This document shows, in pieces, positions 16,757 to 27,783 of a stretch of DNA of 64,000 bases. How positions within the stretch are numbered: the first letter of the stretch is position 1; each line of letters starts with the position of its first letter. A model generated the notes under the pieces. The model saw only the letters and a program-made list of their open reading frames with translations, had not been told where the DNA came from and did not search any database. The stretch is from Snuella sedimenti (lineage in GTDB: Bacteria > Bacteroidota > Bacteroidia > Flavobacteriales > Flavobacteriaceae), in the NCBI RefSeq assembly GCF_016428595.1, contig NZ_JAELVQ010000009.1, positions 1-64,000 of the forward strand, read 5' to 3'. Made by a program: the position numbers and the translations under genes.

Positions 16757-18277
16757 ATGGGGGCCGTAAATAAAAACATTATTGCAAATATCATAGGTCG
16801 AGGGTTGAGCATGATTTCTGTTTTCATTTTTATACCTATTTATATTAGTATTTTGGGTGCAAAAATGTATGGTGTCATTAGTTTTTATGTCATTCTTCAA
16901 GGCATATTAATTTTTGCTGATGCTGGTTTAACAGCTACATTAAAAAGAGAATTGGCCAAAGGAGATGATTCATTCGAAAGCAGGTTTACAAAATTTAAAA
17001 TCCTAAGATCAATAGAAGTAATTTATATTTTTATAGTATTCCTAATTGGTTTTTCTATATTTTGTGGCTCTGATTTTATAGTAGATAGCTGGTTAAATAT
17101 AGAAGATTTAGACTTTCAATCTACAAAATCAGGTATCCAATTAATGGGAATAGCATTAGGGTTTAATTTTCTTTCTACATTATACCAAGGCGGTGTTATT
17201 GGTTTAGAGAAACAAATTGCATCTAATTTTTTGCAGATAGTATGGGGAGTATTAAAAAATGGAGGAGTCATTATTGCCGTTTTATTAATTGACAAAAGTC
17301 TAACTGTTTTTTTTGGATGGCAATTAATAATTAATATTTTGTATGTTATCATTTTACGCATTTTTCTTTTAAAAGTTCTAAAAAAGAAAGATAGATTTAA
17401 ATGGGTAATAAAAACTGATTTTAAAATTTTAAAATCAGTTTGGAAGTACGCTGTAGGAATGTTTATAATAGCCGTTATTGCATCTATAAATTCACAATTT
17501 GATAAAATAGTCTTAAGCAGTTATCTGGTTGTTTCTGAACTTACGATTTACACTGTCGCTTATTCATTATCAACAATACCTGTTGTTTTGTCCGGACCAA
17601 TAGCAACAGCAATTTTTCCTCGATTAACACAATATTTTGATCGTAAAAACAATGTAAAACTGTATAGAGTATTTAATAATTCATTCAATTTAGTTTTATT
17701 ATTAGCAACTACTGCAGGAACAATTTTGGCTTTTTATTCAGGATATTTTTTGGAAATATGGACTCAAAATAAAGAAATTGCAATAAAAGGAGCATTGCCT
17801 GCAACTTTTTTATTGCTTTCTCAAGTGCTCCTTTCCCTTCAGGTAATACCATTTTATTTAGCTTTGGCAAAAGGAAATACAAAGATTAATATAATTGTTG
17901 GCCTTTTAGGGATAATAACTTTAATTCCAATTATTATTGTAGTTGCTAAGTATTATGACATTGTAATTGTTGCTTTGACAACTTTTTTATATTATTTAAT
18001 CATCACACCTATATATATAGGAGTTATTGTTTACAAACTAACTAACTTGAACTGTTATAAATGGGGTTTAAACAATTTAGTAAAGCCAATAATCATAATT
18101 GTGTTAGGATCATCAATATTTTATTTTATAAACCTAAAACTTGATTTAAATTTTATTTTGAAAGGGTTATATATATTAATCACTTCAATAGCTGTATTTA
18201 TTATAAGTTTTTCCCTAACATTTAAAATCAAATTAAAGAATATTTTTAAATTTATTAAGAATGAACTATTTACTTAG
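16757..18277 (+). CDS. wzx: Polysaccharide repeat-unit flippase, Wzx-like
   Basis: This 506 aa integral membrane protein has about 12-14 hydrophobic helices and belongs to the MATE/MOP polysaccharide transporter group. The N-terminus (NIIANIIGRGLSMISVFIFIPIYISILGAKMYG) is typical of Wzx. It would flip undecaprenyl-PP-linked repeat units to the periplasm. The AT-rich coding sequence matches its neighbours. It overlaps the following glycosyltransferase gene by 17 bp. About 190 bp of AT-rich DNA precede it, without a clear promoter. Confidence 0.88.
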   Translation: MGAVNKNIIANIIGRGLSMISVFIFIPIYISILGAKMYGVISFYVILQGILIFADAGLTATLKRELAKGDDSFESRFTKFKILRSIEVIYIFIVFLIGFSIFCGSDFIVDSWLNIEDLDFQSTKSGIQLMGIALGFNFLSTLYQGGVIGLEKQIASNFLQIVWGVLKNGGVIIAVLLIDKSLTVFFGWQLIINILYVIILRIFLLKVLKKKDRFKWVIKTDFKILKSVWKYAVGMFIIAVIASINSQFDKIVLSSYLVVSELTIYTVAYSLSTIPVVLSGPIATAIFPRLTQYFDRKNNVKLYRVFNNSFNLVLLLATTAGTILAFYSGYFLEIWTQNKEIAIKGALPATFLLLSQVLLSLQVIPFYLALAKGNTKINIIVGLLGIITLIPIIIVVAKYYDIVIVALTTFLYYLIITPIYIGVIVYKLTNLNCYKWGLNNLVKPIIIIVLGSSIFYFINLKLDLNFILKGLYILITSIAVFIISFSLTFKIKLKNIFKFIKNELFT

Positions 18278-19409
18278 TATTATAATACCCACAAAAGACA
18301 GATATACTACTTTGCTTCCTGTCTTAGATTCCCTGCTTAACATTGATTCAAAGGAATTAGAAATTGTAGTTCAAGACAATAGTGTTAATAATAATGATAT
18401 TTTAAAATACATTGAACTAAAAAAACCATTAAACCTTTCTTATTACTATTCTAATGAAAAGTTATCTATAGTACAAAATTCTGACAGAGCTGTGCTAAAT
18501 TCTAAAGGCGATTATATCTGTTTTATAGGAGATGATGATGGTGTAATGCCATATATTATAGATGTAGCTGGTTGGATGAAAATAAATGATATAGAAGCTG
18601 TTAAGGGGTATAAACCTTCATATTCATGGCCAGGACAACAAGTTAGTTATTTAGAAAAAAATGCTTCAGGCGTTTTGAGGTATGAAAATTTTAATTATGG
18701 AGTTAAGAAAATTGATGTAAAAAAAGCTCTTAAATATAATTTGTCAAAAGGAGGTACAGACTTGTCTCCTTTACCCTGTTTATACCATGGTATCGTTTCA
18801 AGAAATGTTTTAAATAAAATATATAATAATACAAAATCGTATTTTCCTGGACCAAGTCCAGATATGGCAAATGCTATAGCTTTATCATTGTATGTGGAAG
18901 ATTACCGTCTTTTTGGTTTTCCAATAGTTATAAGTGGAAAGTCTATGAGTAGTACAGGAGGAAAAGGTGTTTTGCATAAGCATATAGCAAAAATTGAAGA
19001 TGTGCCACATTTACCTAGCACAACGAATTCAAATTGGAGTAATAAAGTGCCTAAATATTGGACTGGACCTACGATATGGGCTGAGTCTGTTATTAAATCG
19101 TTAGAAGCATGTGGTGGTGGTGCTAAGGTTTCAGAAATAAATTTTTCTTATTTATATGCAGAGTTATACGTATTTCAATTTTCATACCGAAAGCAAATTT
19201 TTAATGATTTTAATAATTCAATTTATAGTTTTAAGTTTTTTTTCAACTTAATTTCTGTTTTTTTTAAAAGGGTTATTACTTTTTTTAAAAATAGGTTAAG
19301 ACTTAAAATAACTACTGTTTATAAAATAGATAACATTGGTGAAGCAATAAAAATTTTAGATAAAAAAACAAATAAAAAGGGACTTCCATTTATTAAAAAA
19401 ACTGTTTGA
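18261..19409 (+). CDS. Glycosyltransferase family 2
   Basis: The N-terminal GT-A domain starts LSIIIPTKDRYTTLLPVLDSLL and has the metal-binding acidic cluster in CFIGDDDGV (about residue 92). The rest is divergent, with a basic, aromatic-rich region around residues 300-360. Length is 382 aa. It would add one sugar of the repeat unit at the cytoplasmic membrane face. The start overlaps the end of wzx, so the two are translated as a pair. Donor and acceptor cannot be inferred. Confidence 0.85.
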   Translation: MNYLLSIIIPTKDRYTTLLPVLDSLLNIDSKELEIVVQDNSVNNNDILKYIELKKPLNLSYYYSNEKLSIVQNSDRAVLNSKGDYICFIGDDDGVMPYIIDVAGWMKINDIEAVKGYKPSYSWPGQQVSYLEKNASGVLRYENFNYGVKKIDVKKALKYNLSKGGTDLSPLPCLYHGIVSRNVLNKIYNNTKSYFPGPSPDMANAIALSLYVEDYRLFGFPIVISGKSMSSTGGKGVLHKHIAKIEDVPHLPSTTNSNWSNKVPKYWTGPTIWAESVIKSLEACGGGAKVSEINFSYLYAELYVFQFSYRKQIFNDFNNSIYSFKFFFNLISVFFKRVITFFKNRLRLKITTVYKIDNIGEAIKILDKKTNKKGLPFIKKTV

Positions 19410-19416
19410 ATTACCG

Positions 19417-20610
19417 ATGAAATTAGCAACTCATAAAAAATATCAAAATTATTTATTCGCGTTATTAGTTGTTTCAGGTTCTTTAAAAGTAGTATTGTCA
19501 TATTATAATTTTCCGTACGATATAACATTATTTATATTGTTTTTAATTGTTGTTGATATCTTTTATATTAGTTTTATAAAAAGGAGAATAGTATTTAAAA
19601 AGGTAGAGGTTATCTATATATTTATTATTTTGATTTTTTATTTAATTGCAGGGCTAAGTATTCTATATACACCATCTACTCTGGGTTATGAAAAATTTTT
19701 TTTAATGCTTATACCTTTGACTGGGTTTTTATACACAAAATTTATCAAAGAATTAAACTTGAAAATATTATTCAGAATCTTGTTATATATAATGCTGCCA
19801 CTTTCATTTTGGTTTATTTTATTTAAGTTTTTACTTTGGAATGATATAAGCTTTATTGAATTTAGGACAGATACACTTAGGTTCAATCCATTAAGAAACA
19901 CTTATTTGAATTTTGGATATTTAATGGGACTAATGTGTATATTGTCTTTGAAGTTTTTTAAAAAACCTATGTTAATTTTTATCTTAGGTATTATAGCTAT
20001 GCTAGGTTTAGGATCTAGGGGAGCCTTATTGTTTCTTTTTTTTAGTATTGCAATAGTATATTTTAAGCAAATTGTTTTCTTTTTTAATAACTTAAAATTA
20101 AAAAAATCCTTTTTTAATTTTTTATTTCTTTCGTTTATTCCAATTCCAATTTTCATTGTAGTTTTTTTTGATAAAATTGAAAAATTAATTGGCTTTGGTT
20201 TTTCTCGATTCATCTCTCTCTTGAACGCATCTAGTGATGAATCAGTGCTAGGAAGGTTAAATCATTATTTTTACGTTATAGATGAAGGTTTGACCATTCA
20301 TGGGCTAACTATAGGTAATGGTTTAGCTAGTTTTGGAATCAGTTACTTAAAAGAAGATATATTAGCCTACCCTCATAATATTTTTTTAGAAGCTTGGTAC
20401 GAATTGGGCTTTATTGCGATGTGTTTGCTCGCTCTTTTTTTTATTTTACCTTTTTTCCATTTAAAAAGAAAACAAATACTATTTGCTATTGCTCTTTTCG
20501 CATTTTTAAATGCAATGAAAACCCTTAGTTTTTCTACTGATAGGAATTTGTTTATTCTATTTGGGGTTTTACTATTTCATAAAGAGCTTAAAGATAAACT
20601 ATATAACTAA
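19417..20610 (+). CDS. O-antigen polymerase/ligase family membrane protein (Wzy-like)
   Basis: A 397 aa protein made almost wholly of hydrophobic helices, with a larger periplasmic loop and the LGSRGALLFLFF segment (about 194-205) and YPHNIFLEAWYELGF (about 310-324) that mark the Wzy/WaaL (PF04932-type) family. It would polymerise repeat units (Wzy) or transfer the chain (ligase), which sequence alone does not separate. It is one of the most AT-rich genes here. A second member lies at 21974-23146. Confidence 0.8.
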   Translation: MKLATHKKYQNYLFALLVVSGSLKVVLSYYNFPYDITLFILFLIVVDIFYISFIKRRIVFKKVEVIYIFIILIFYLIAGLSILYTPSTLGYEKFFLMLIPLTGFLYTKFIKELNLKILFRILLYIMLPLSFWFILFKFLLWNDISFIEFRTDTLRFNPLRNTYLNFGYLMGLMCILSLKFFKKPMLIFILGIIAMLGLGSRGALLFLFFSIAIVYFKQIVFFFNNLKLKKSFFNFLFLSFIPIPIFIVVFFDKIEKLIGFGFSRFISLLNASSDESVLGRLNHYFYVIDEGLTIHGLTIGNGLASFGISYLKEDILAYPHNIFLEAWYELGFIAMCLLALFFILPFFHLKRKQILFAIALFAFLNAMKTLSFSTDRNLFILFGVLLFHKELKDKLYN

Positions 20611-20621
20611 TCACCTTAAAA

Positions 20622-21749
20622 ATGATACTAAAAATAGTACATATAACAACAGTGCATTATAGGTATGATGTTAGAATTCATTATAAATACTGTAAAGCGT
20701 TATCAAAGGAGGAAGGGTTAAAAATGGACCTTGTTGTCGCGGATGGTAAAGGAACAGAACAGGTTAGTGATTTAAAAGTTTTGGATCTCGGAAGAATAAA
20801 ATTTGGCAGAATAGGTAGGGTTATTCTAGGTAATTTAAAAGTTTTAAAGTTTTGCATACTGAATAAAAGGGATTTAATACATTTTCATGATCCAGAATTA
20901 TTACCTTCAATGATTGCTTTAAGGTTAATTGGGAGAAAGCTTATTTTCGACATGCACGAAATTTTGCCTTTACAAATTCTCACAAAAACCTATCTACCTA
21001 AGGTTTTTAGAATTTCTTTAAGCAAAGGAGTTCATTTTTTCCAAAATATTTTTTTTCGATTTATCCCAGTTATATTCGCTGAGTTTTCGTATGCTAAATA
21101 TTTTACTAAAGTACAGCTCCAAGAGACGATATTAAATTATCCTTTAAAAGTAGAGTTTGAAGCTATTTCTGAAAGAAAGAAACCTCATTTTACTTTAGGT
21201 TACATGGGAAGTGTTACAGTTGAAAGAGGCGCTTTAGTTATGTTGGAAGCTGTTGCAGAATTAAGAAAACAAGGAGAAGATATTCACCTCCTTTTTGTTG
21301 GGCCAATTGATGATGATTTAGAGTGTTTTTCTGTTTTCAAGGAAGCCGAACAGGAAGGATGGGTTACTTTTAAAGGCAGATTAAAACCTAAAGAAGGGTG
21401 GCGTTATATGTCTCAATGTCACATAGGTATGGCCGTGCTTCAAAGCTCTCCTAATTTTATTGATTCATATCCTACTAAGTTATTTGAATATATGTTGTTA
21501 AAATTACCAATAATTACATCTAACTTTCCTTTGTATCGAGGTATAATAGAAGATGCAAAGTGCGGGATAGTGGTTGATCCATCTTCGGTAAGAGAAGTAA
21601 GTGAAGCTATTTTGGCAATTAAAAATAATGATTCTGAAAGGGTTTTTATGGGAGATGAAGGGTGTAAAAGAGCTATTGAAAAGTATAGTTGGGAATCATC
21701 AGAACTTTTAAAAGTAAAAAGCTTTTATAATCAGGTATTACAAAGCTAA
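20622..21749 (+). CDS. Glycosyltransferase family 4 (GT-B fold)
   Basis: The 375 aa protein has the N-terminal acceptor half beginning IVHITTVHYRYDVRIHYKYC and LIHFHDPELL (about 87-96), and the C-terminal donor half with LGYMGSVTVERG and the GT4 signature SYPTKLFEYMLLKLPIITSNFP (about 284-305), where the E of KLFEYM is the catalytic glutamate region. It starts 11 bp after the Wzy-like gene and probably belongs to the same transcript. The sugar added is unknown. Confidence 0.85.
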   Translation: MILKIVHITTVHYRYDVRIHYKYCKALSKEEGLKMDLVVADGKGTEQVSDLKVLDLGRIKFGRIGRVILGNLKVLKFCILNKRDLIHFHDPELLPSMIALRLIGRKLIFDMHEILPLQILTKTYLPKVFRISLSKGVHFFQNIFFRFIPVIFAEFSYAKYFTKVQLQETILNYPLKVEFEAISERKKPHFTLGYMGSVTVERGALVMLEAVAELRKQGEDIHLLFVGPIDDDLECFSVFKEAEQEGWVTFKGRLKPKEGWRYMSQCHIGMAVLQSSPNFIDSYPTKLFEYMLLKLPIITSNFPLYRGIIEDAKCGIVVDPSSVREVSEAILAIKNNDSERVFMGDEGCKRAIEKYSWESSELLKVKSFYNQVLQS

Positions 21750-21973
21750 ATAATAATGTAATTATTAAATGTTGTGATATGAAAGCATCCTGATTTTTGA
21801 AGTTGTGCTCATTAAGTGTAAAGCAAATAACTATAATTTAGCAACATTTAAAGGGGCGAGAATTTAATTTTTATAATAGGGGATTTAGAAAAGAATATAG
21901 TTCAACTATAGAACAATTTAGATATGAGAGCCCTGTAAAGAATACTGTAATCTAATTACAAAAGAACTAATAA

Positions 21974-23146
21974 ATGGATACTGTTATCAATAAATATTCA
22001 AGAGCTAAAGAAATATGGATTAATATTGGGTTGTTAACCTTTCCTATTGTGTTACCACTCCCTACTCCATTAAATATTAAGAGTATATCTTTTATTGTTT
22101 TTTTAATCACCCTGTTTTTTAATACTCCTTTTAAAATAATTGATTATAAAAACTTATTTACAAACAAAGTAGTTACTTTATTTTTTGTTCTTTATCTGCT
22201 TGACCCTATTTTATCTCTTATAAGGGGAAATGGCTTTTACTTACAAGATTTAAGGTTGCCTTTTTTAATTGTTCCAATAATTTTTTTACTTTGTAAAGAT
22301 TTGTTAATCAAGTATAAGAGTAAAATCCTGTTTGCTTTTACAGCAGGAACATTTGGCTACATTGTATTTACACTGCTTTTTGTTATTTATTTCTACACTA
22401 ACTCGATTGAGGTTTTTGCATTTGACTATTTTTTAAAATATGTAACCTATCATTATTTACCTTTTGCTATCCATCATACATATATGGGAATATATTTATG
22501 TTTTGCTACTTCTATTGTTTTATTTTTTTTGGAGCTAAAAACCAATGTAAAAATATTTTTATGTTTTATCTTATTTTTTTCGATTCTTATAATTGCTAGT
22601 AAATTAACTATTGTGTTTTTCATTATGACGCTTTTTACCTATTTAATGCTCAATTTGAAGTGGTCATTTTTAAGGAGAATAACACTAATAGTAACTTTAG
22701 CTTTTACGTTTTTTATAGTGATAATTATATTATATTTTAAGACTGATCTATTTAGAACATTAAATATTAGTATTAATGAAAGATGGGATCTAATTAACTG
22801 TTCTTTAGAAGGGATTTACTCCAATTTTTTTATTGGAATAGGAGATGGTAATGTAAAGAGCTTCATTGTAAGTTGTAATAGTAGTTTGGGATTAAAAGAC
22901 ACACATAATGTTTTTTTGCAAGAATTGCTTTCTAATGGGATACTAGGTTTTTTTGTGTTATCTACGATACTTTGGAGTTTAACTAAATTATTTTTTAAAG
23001 TAAAATCGACATTGGGAGTAATGCTTATGTTTATGGTTTTCTTTTTTGGTTTTGTTGAACACCTTTTTGACCTTCAGCATGGTGTTCTATTCTTTATATT
23101 CTTTATGTTGCTTATTTATTGTACATGCGAATTAAATTTAAAATAG
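21974..23146 (+). CDS. Second O-antigen polymerase/ligase family membrane protein
   Basis: A 390 aa polytopic protein with about ten hydrophobic segments. FDYFLKYVTYHYLPFAIHHTYMGIYL resembles the histidine-containing loop of O-antigen ligase-like proteins, and DTHNVFLQELLSNGILGF (about 306-323) is the typical HNxFLexlxxxGixG signature. It resembles the protein at 19417-20610 only in fold and signature, so it is not a recent duplicate. One of the two may polymerise and the other ligate. A 224-bp AT-rich gap with no recognisable signal precedes it. Confidence 0.78.
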   Translation: MDTVINKYSRAKEIWINIGLLTFPIVLPLPTPLNIKSISFIVFLITLFFNTPFKIIDYKNLFTNKVVTLFFVLYLLDPILSLIRGNGFYLQDLRLPFLIVPIIFLLCKDLLIKYKSKILFAFTAGTFGYIVFTLLFVIYFYTNSIEVFAFDYFLKYVTYHYLPFAIHHTYMGIYLCFATSIVLFFLELKTNVKIFLCFILFFSILIIASKLTIVFFIMTLFTYLMLNLKWSFLRRITLIVTLAFTFFIVIIILYFKTDLFRTLNISINERWDLINCSLEGIYSNFFIGIGDGNVKSFIVSCNSSLGLKDTHNVFLQELLSNGILGFFVLSTILWSLTKLFFKVKSTLGVMLMFMVFFFGFVEHLFDLQHGVLFFIFFMLLIYCTCELNLK

Positions 23147-23276
23147 AATTATTAATATTATTATGGTTGGTATAGAATGGTAATAATTGTTTTAAAGATA
23201 CACTAAACTTTTTGATGTTTTTGTATTTAATCAATTATATTTATGCTTTTAAATTCTAGCTTAGAAACACTAATTA

Positions 23277-24467
23277 ATGACTGATAAAAATAAGCCAAAA
23301 TTATTAATGATATTTCATCGCCCTCCATTCCCGTTAATTGGTGGAGATAAGATAAGAATGTATCAAAATTTAAAGATCTTATCAGGGAGATATAATATTG
23401 ATGTTCTATTTGTAAATGATAAAAAAACAGATGAAAGTATAAAAGAGAACATTTTAAAGTTAGCAAATGAAGTCATAATTTTTGAATTTAAGAAATATAA
23501 ATTTTATCTGACAACTCTTTTTGGATTTGTTTTTAATAGAAACCCTCTTCAAGTTAATTATTACTATTTTAAAGAGGTTCAAAAATGGGTGGATAATAAC
23601 ATAAATAATTATGATCTAGTTTTTTGTCATACAATAAGGTCTGCTGAATATGTGAAGGATAAGGCAATATTTAAAATTATAGATTTTGTAGATGCTATTT
23701 CTATGAACTACGAAAAAGCGGCAAACAAAAGCAATTTTGGTATGTGGAATTTATTATATAAAATAGACAAAGGTAGAGTCTTGCAATACGAGTTAAGTTT
23801 ATTAAAACTATTTGATAAAAAAATCATTATTTCTGAAATTGATAGGAACTACATATTAAGTAAATCTAATTCTAACGTTCAAATTGATATTGTACAAAAT
23901 GCTGTCCAAACAAGTTTGGTAGAATCAAAGAAAGAAGAAGATTATATTATTTTTGTTGGCAAGATGGACTATGAACCAAATATTAGTGCTGTAAAGTATT
24001 TTTCATTAAAAGTATTTCCTAGAATTTTGGAAAGGTTTCCTAAGTTAAAATTTTATATAGTTGGAGTTAACCCTACAAAAAAAGTGAAATCACTATCAAA
24101 AAAATCAAATATTAAAGTTGTTGGCTACGTTGAAAACTTAGAAGATGTCATTTTAAAATCTAAATTAGTAGTAGCTCCTATGATATCTGGAGCTGGTATA
24201 CAGAATAAAATTTTAATGGCGATGGGGCTCAAGAAATGTGTAGTTACAACTAAAATTGGTGCTGAAGGACTTGAAAATTTGGATGTAAAAAACAATAGAC
24301 CTATTGAGGTTTCAGAATCAACATTAGATTTAATTGAAAGTACTATTGAATTATTAGAGGATAAAACCGAAAGAGATCAAATAGGAGAAAGCGCTTACAA
24401 TTATATAAGTAATTATTTTTCATTTAACAAAATAAAAAAAGACTTATTATATGTCATGGAAACTTAA
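23277..24467 (+). CDS. Glycosyltransferase family 4 (EPS sugar transferase)
   Basis: This 396 aa GT-B enzyme starts LLMIFHRPPFPLIGGDKIRMY, where the GGD region contacts the donor phosphate, and carries VGKMDYEPNISAVKYF in the middle and APMISGAGIQNKILMAMGL (about 305-323) at the donor site. The last motif is characteristic of EPS-associated GT4 enzymes. It closes the AT-rich core of the cluster. Composition rises towards the chromosomal average in the next genes. Confidence 0.85.
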   Translation: MTDKNKPKLLMIFHRPPFPLIGGDKIRMYQNLKILSGRYNIDVLFVNDKKTDESIKENILKLANEVIIFEFKKYKFYLTTLFGFVFNRNPLQVNYYYFKEVQKWVDNNINNYDLVFCHTIRSAEYVKDKAIFKIIDFVDAISMNYEKAANKSNFGMWNLLYKIDKGRVLQYELSLLKLFDKKIIISEIDRNYILSKSNSNVQIDIVQNAVQTSLVESKKEEDYIIFVGKMDYEPNISAVKYFSLKVFPRILERFPKLKFYIVGVNPTKKVKSLSKKSNIKVVGYVENLEDVILKSKLVVAPMISGAGIQNKILMAMGLKKCVVTTKIGAEGLENLDVKNNRPIEVSESTLDLIESTIELLEDKTERDQIGESAYNYISNYFSFNKIKKDLLYVMET

Positions 24468-24520
24468 TTTATATTCAACTAAGTAAGACTTTGCATGTAC
24501 TATAAAGAAGTAAAAAGTCA

Positions 24521-24552
24521 TTGGGGAATAGAGCTAACTTTGACTACTTTTG
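24521..24552 (+). promoter_or_regulatory. Predicted promoter of the wecA-like/ugd pair
   Basis: TTG (24521-24523), 21 nt, then TACTTTTG (24545-24552). A second -7-like box, TAACTTTG, lies at 24535-24542. Transcription would begin about 20 nt before the GTG start of the WecA-like gene. Confidence 0.55.
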
Positions 24553-24577
24553 TATAAATTAAAACATATAAGATATT

Positions 24578-25723
24578 GTGTCATATTATTTTCCAATACT
24601 TTTTTTTGTAGGAGCTTATATCCTTACCTATTTTACAATTCCCAAAATTATTGGGCTGGTTGAATATAAAAATTTAATGGATAATCCGAATAGTAGGAGT
24701 TCGCACGTAAGGCGAACGCCAACCTTAGGGGGCGTTGCTTTTTTTTATGTGTTAATTTTTGCCTTATTTTTTTTGCGAAACTGGTGTGAATATAGTGAAG
24801 CAATATACTTAATACCAGGACTCACCATTCTTTTTATTGTGGGTTTGAAAGATGATTTAGTGGTCCTTTCGCCTTATACCAAGTTAATAGCTCAGATTTT
24901 AGCAGTAACATTTATAATTAGTAATGAGAGTTTTACAATTCATTCATTACATGGGTTTTTAGGAATTGATCAAATTCCAGTTGTTATTTATTATGCCGTT
25001 GCAGGATTTATGATGATAACAATTATCAATGCTTATAATTTGATAGATGGTATTGATGGGTTGGCTTCAATTGTAGGGATCGTAATACTGATAATTTATG
25101 CCACCATATTCTACATGACCAAAGAATATTTTTTTCTTTTGATTAGTTTAACCCTTAATGGTTGTTTGATTTCTTTTTTGAAATATAATTTATCTCAAAC
25201 CAGTGAAAAAATATTTATGGGTGACACGGGCTCGCTTATTGTTGGGTTTGTTATAAGTATTTTGACACTTAAGTTTTTAGCACTTTCTCCAGAGAAATAT
25301 GATAGCCTACCTTTTTTAATAGAGAACATTCCTCTTATAGCCATTAGTATTTTGATTGTACCTTTATTTGATACGGCCAGGGTTTTTACAATAAGGATTG
25401 CGAGTAAAAGAAGTCCTTTTTCGGCAGATAGGAATCATACCCACCATATTTTGATAGATTATTTTAAAATATCCCATCGCAAGGCAAGTTTGATTATTGG
25501 AGGCTTTAACTTAATTTTTGTATATCTTTTTATAATATTAGGAAGTGCATCCTATAATTTTTGGTTAGTGACGGTTTTGGTAATTACAGTAATAGTCCTG
25601 GGATATTTGTTTTATCGTTTTGATTATAGTTTTGCGAACATTAGAAGAAAAATCCGCTTCAAGAGAAGAATCGATGATGTTAAAGAAAAGAGTAAAAATA
25701 TAATAGGCAAAAATAACGAATGA
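24578..25723 (+). CDS. WecA/MraY-family undecaprenyl-phosphate sugar-1-phosphate transferase
   Basis: This polytopic enzyme joins a UDP-HexNAc phosphate to undecaprenyl phosphate. Family motifs are complete: [18 protein letters not shown] (about 37-54), [14 protein letters not shown] (about 88-101), [13 protein letters not shown] (about 150-162), FMGDTGSL (about 212-219) and the cytoplasmic histidine loop [13 protein letters not shown] (about 281-293). The C-terminus is a basic cytoplasmic tail. Length is 381 aa and the start is GTG. Its stop overlaps the ugd start (ATGA). It is one of three different initiating transferases in the locus. Confidence 0.9.
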   Translation: MSYYFPILFFVGAYILTYFTIPKIIGLVEYKNLMDNPNSRSSHVRRTPTLGGVAFFYVLIFALFFLRNWCEYSEAIYLIPGLTILFIVGLKDDLVVLSPYTKLIAQILAVTFIISNESFTIHSLHGFLGIDQIPVVIYYAVAGFMMITIINAYNLIDGIDGLASIVGIVILIIYATIFYMTKEYFFLLISLTLNGCLISFLKYNLSQTSEKIFMGDTGSLIVGFVISILTLKFLALSPEKYDSLPFLIENIPLIAISILIVPLFDTARVFTIRIASKRSPFSADRNHTHHILIDYFKISHRKASLIIGGFNLIFVYLFIILGSASYNFWLVTVLVITVIVLGYLFYRFDYSFANIRRKIRFKRRIDDVKEKSKNIIGKNNE

Positions 25724-27117
25724 AAATTAAAACCATTTGTTGCATCGGAGCCGGTTACGTTGGCGGACCAACCATGGCCGTGATCGCACAAAAATGTCCA
25801 CATATTAAAGTAACCGTTGTAGATGTTAATGCATCCCGTATTGCGGCCTGGAATGACAATGATTTAAATAACTTACCTGTTTTTGAACCCGGATTGGATA
25901 GCATTGTTAAAGAGGCCAGGGGTAGAAATCTATTTTTTTCAACGAATATAGACCAGGCCATTGAAGAGGCCGATATGATCTTTATCTCAGTAAATACCCC
26001 TACCAAAACTTACGGTAAAGGGAAAGGCATGGCAGCCGATTTAAAATACATTGAACTTTGTGCGCGTCAAATTGCCAAAGTTGCTAAGCAAGATAAGATC
26101 GTGGTGGAGAAATCTACTTTACCTGTGCGTACAGCTTCCGCTATTAAAAACATTCTGGATAATACAGGTAATGGTGTGCAATTTCAAATATTATCAAACC
26201 CTGAGTTTTTGGCAGAAGGGACTGCCGTTCAGGATTTACTGAATCCGGACAGGGTTTTAATTGGAGGAGATACAACTAAAGAAGGGCAAGCGGCCATACA
26301 AACTTTAGTAGATATCTATGCTAATTGGGTGCCTAAGGAGCGTATATTGACAACGAATGTGTGGTCATCCGAGTTGTCTAAGTTGACGGCTAATGCTTTT
26401 TTAGCGCAGCGGGTGTCTTCCATAAATGCGATGTCTGAAATCTGTGAAAAATCGGGAGCAGATATCGACGAAGTGGCCAGAGCGATTGGGATGGATAGTC
26501 GTATTGGCCCTAAATTCTTAAAAGCATCCGTTGGCTTTGGAGGCTCCTGTTTTCAAAAAGATATTTTAAATTTGGTATATATAGCCAAAACCTATGGATT
26601 AAACGAAGTAGCCGATTATTGGGAACAGGTTATATTGATGAACGATCACCAAAAGAATCGTTTTTCCGATAATATCGTCAGTACCTTATACAATACCGTG
26701 TCCGGTAAAAAAATCGCCTTTTTGGGCTGGGCCTTTAAAAAGGATACGAACGATACCCGGGAATCACCAGCCATTAAAGTGGCCTACAACTTATTAAACG
26801 AACAGGCAAACATAGCTGTGTACGATCCTAAAGTGGTTGCAGAACGCATGTATGCTGATTTAGATTATTTAAACACACGCACAGAAGCTGTGAATAGAAG
26901 TTTATTAACAGTTGATACCGATCCTTATCTGGTGACAAAAGACGCGCATGCGATAGCCGTGCTAACTGAATGGGACGAATTTAAATACTACGACTGGCAA
27001 CGTATCTATGACAGTATGCATAAACCCGCCTTTATTTTTGATGGACGCGGTATTTTAGATAAGAAAGCCTTAGAGAAAATAGGTTTTGTGTGCTATACCA
27101 TTGGGAAGGGCTCATAA
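25720..27117 (+). CDS. ugd: UDP-glucose 6-dehydrogenase
   Basis: This enzyme oxidises UDP-glucose to UDP-glucuronate with two NAD+. At 465 aa it is the longer, animal-like form of UGDH. Motifs: GAGYVGGPT (10-18), [27 protein letters not shown], the catalytic cysteine in [14 protein letters not shown] (about Cys276) and [18 protein letters not shown] near 335. It feeds the UDP-glucuronate decarboxylase at 31646. A leftover 3' end of a second copy lies at 27976-28100. Confidence 0.94.
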   Translation: MKIKTICCIGAGYVGGPTMAVIAQKCPHIKVTVVDVNASRIAAWNDNDLNNLPVFEPGLDSIVKEARGRNLFFSTNIDQAIEEADMIFISVNTPTKTYGKGKGMAADLKYIELCARQIAKVAKQDKIVVEKSTLPVRTASAIKNILDNTGNGVQFQILSNPEFLAEGTAVQDLLNPDRVLIGGDTTKEGQAAIQTLVDIYANWVPKERILTTNVWSSELSKLTANAFLAQRVSSINAMSEICEKSGADIDEVARAIGMDSRIGPKFLKASVGFGGSCFQKDILNLVYIAKTYGLNEVADYWEQVILMNDHQKNRFSDNIVSTLYNTVSGKKIAFLGWAFKKDTNDTRESPAIKVAYNLLNEQANIAVYDPKVVAERMYADLDYLNTRTEAVNRSLLTVDTDPYLVTKDAHAIAVLTEWDEFKYYDWQRIYDSMHKPAFIFDGRGILDKKALEKIGFVCYTIGKGS

Positions 27118-27326
27118 TTTTGTCGTTCAGAGTGTAACATTGTGGAACGAAGAATCTCAATATATTTTCATTAACACTAAGCCATTTAATGATTAAGAGA
27201 TTCCTCCAAAGCCAGTATTGAGCTTGTCGAAATATCGGAAATGACAAGGTGTGTCATGAAAAACGAAGCGTAGTGTGGAGTGAAGCATCTCTAACGAGTT
27301 TTGGCGTTAATAGGAAATTTGATGCC

Positions 27327-27508
27327 TGTTCATTTTGTCTTGATACACTAATTATTTAAGATGCCTGATAGGCATTTTAAATAATTACAAAACCAAAAAA
27401 TCAAGTCAAAAAATAGGAAATTGCAAGGCACCGTTCGTTTTCAGAATGGCATGCTTGAAGCTACGCTTCGCAGTTTCATTCTTTCGCTCATTATTTCTGA
27501 TTTTTGAC
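27327..27508. repeat. 182-bp direct repeat, copy 1
   Basis: A 182-bp block, almost identical to 27784-27965 (offset 457 bp). It contains a long near-perfect palindrome: an 18-nt arm starting TAATTATTTAAGATGCC at 27349-27366, loop GAT, and the matching arm at 27370-27387 with one mismatch. It ends at TTTTTGAC. The DNA between the two copies (27509-27783) has no convincing gene. The block looks like a MITE or other small dispersed repeat. Confidence 0.75.
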
Positions 27509-27783
27509 AAAACTCTATCTAAGATCAATATAATATAAGGACAATAATTTAGGAAAGAAGTACATTTTTAGTAACACTTCGGCCTAGCTATAAAAACCTT
27601 TAAAATCAAGGTAGCAGTGTTGGATTGAGGATGAAAAGCCTGTTTGACCCCGAAGTAATGAGGGGGAGGTCTTTTTCATCCGTGGCTGGGGCATACCGTA
27701 GTATTTTTTAGGTTTTTATCGTGAGCCTAGACTTTTTTGTTACTTTTTTGGGCAATGCAAAAAAGTAAGTTTATTTTGATACT

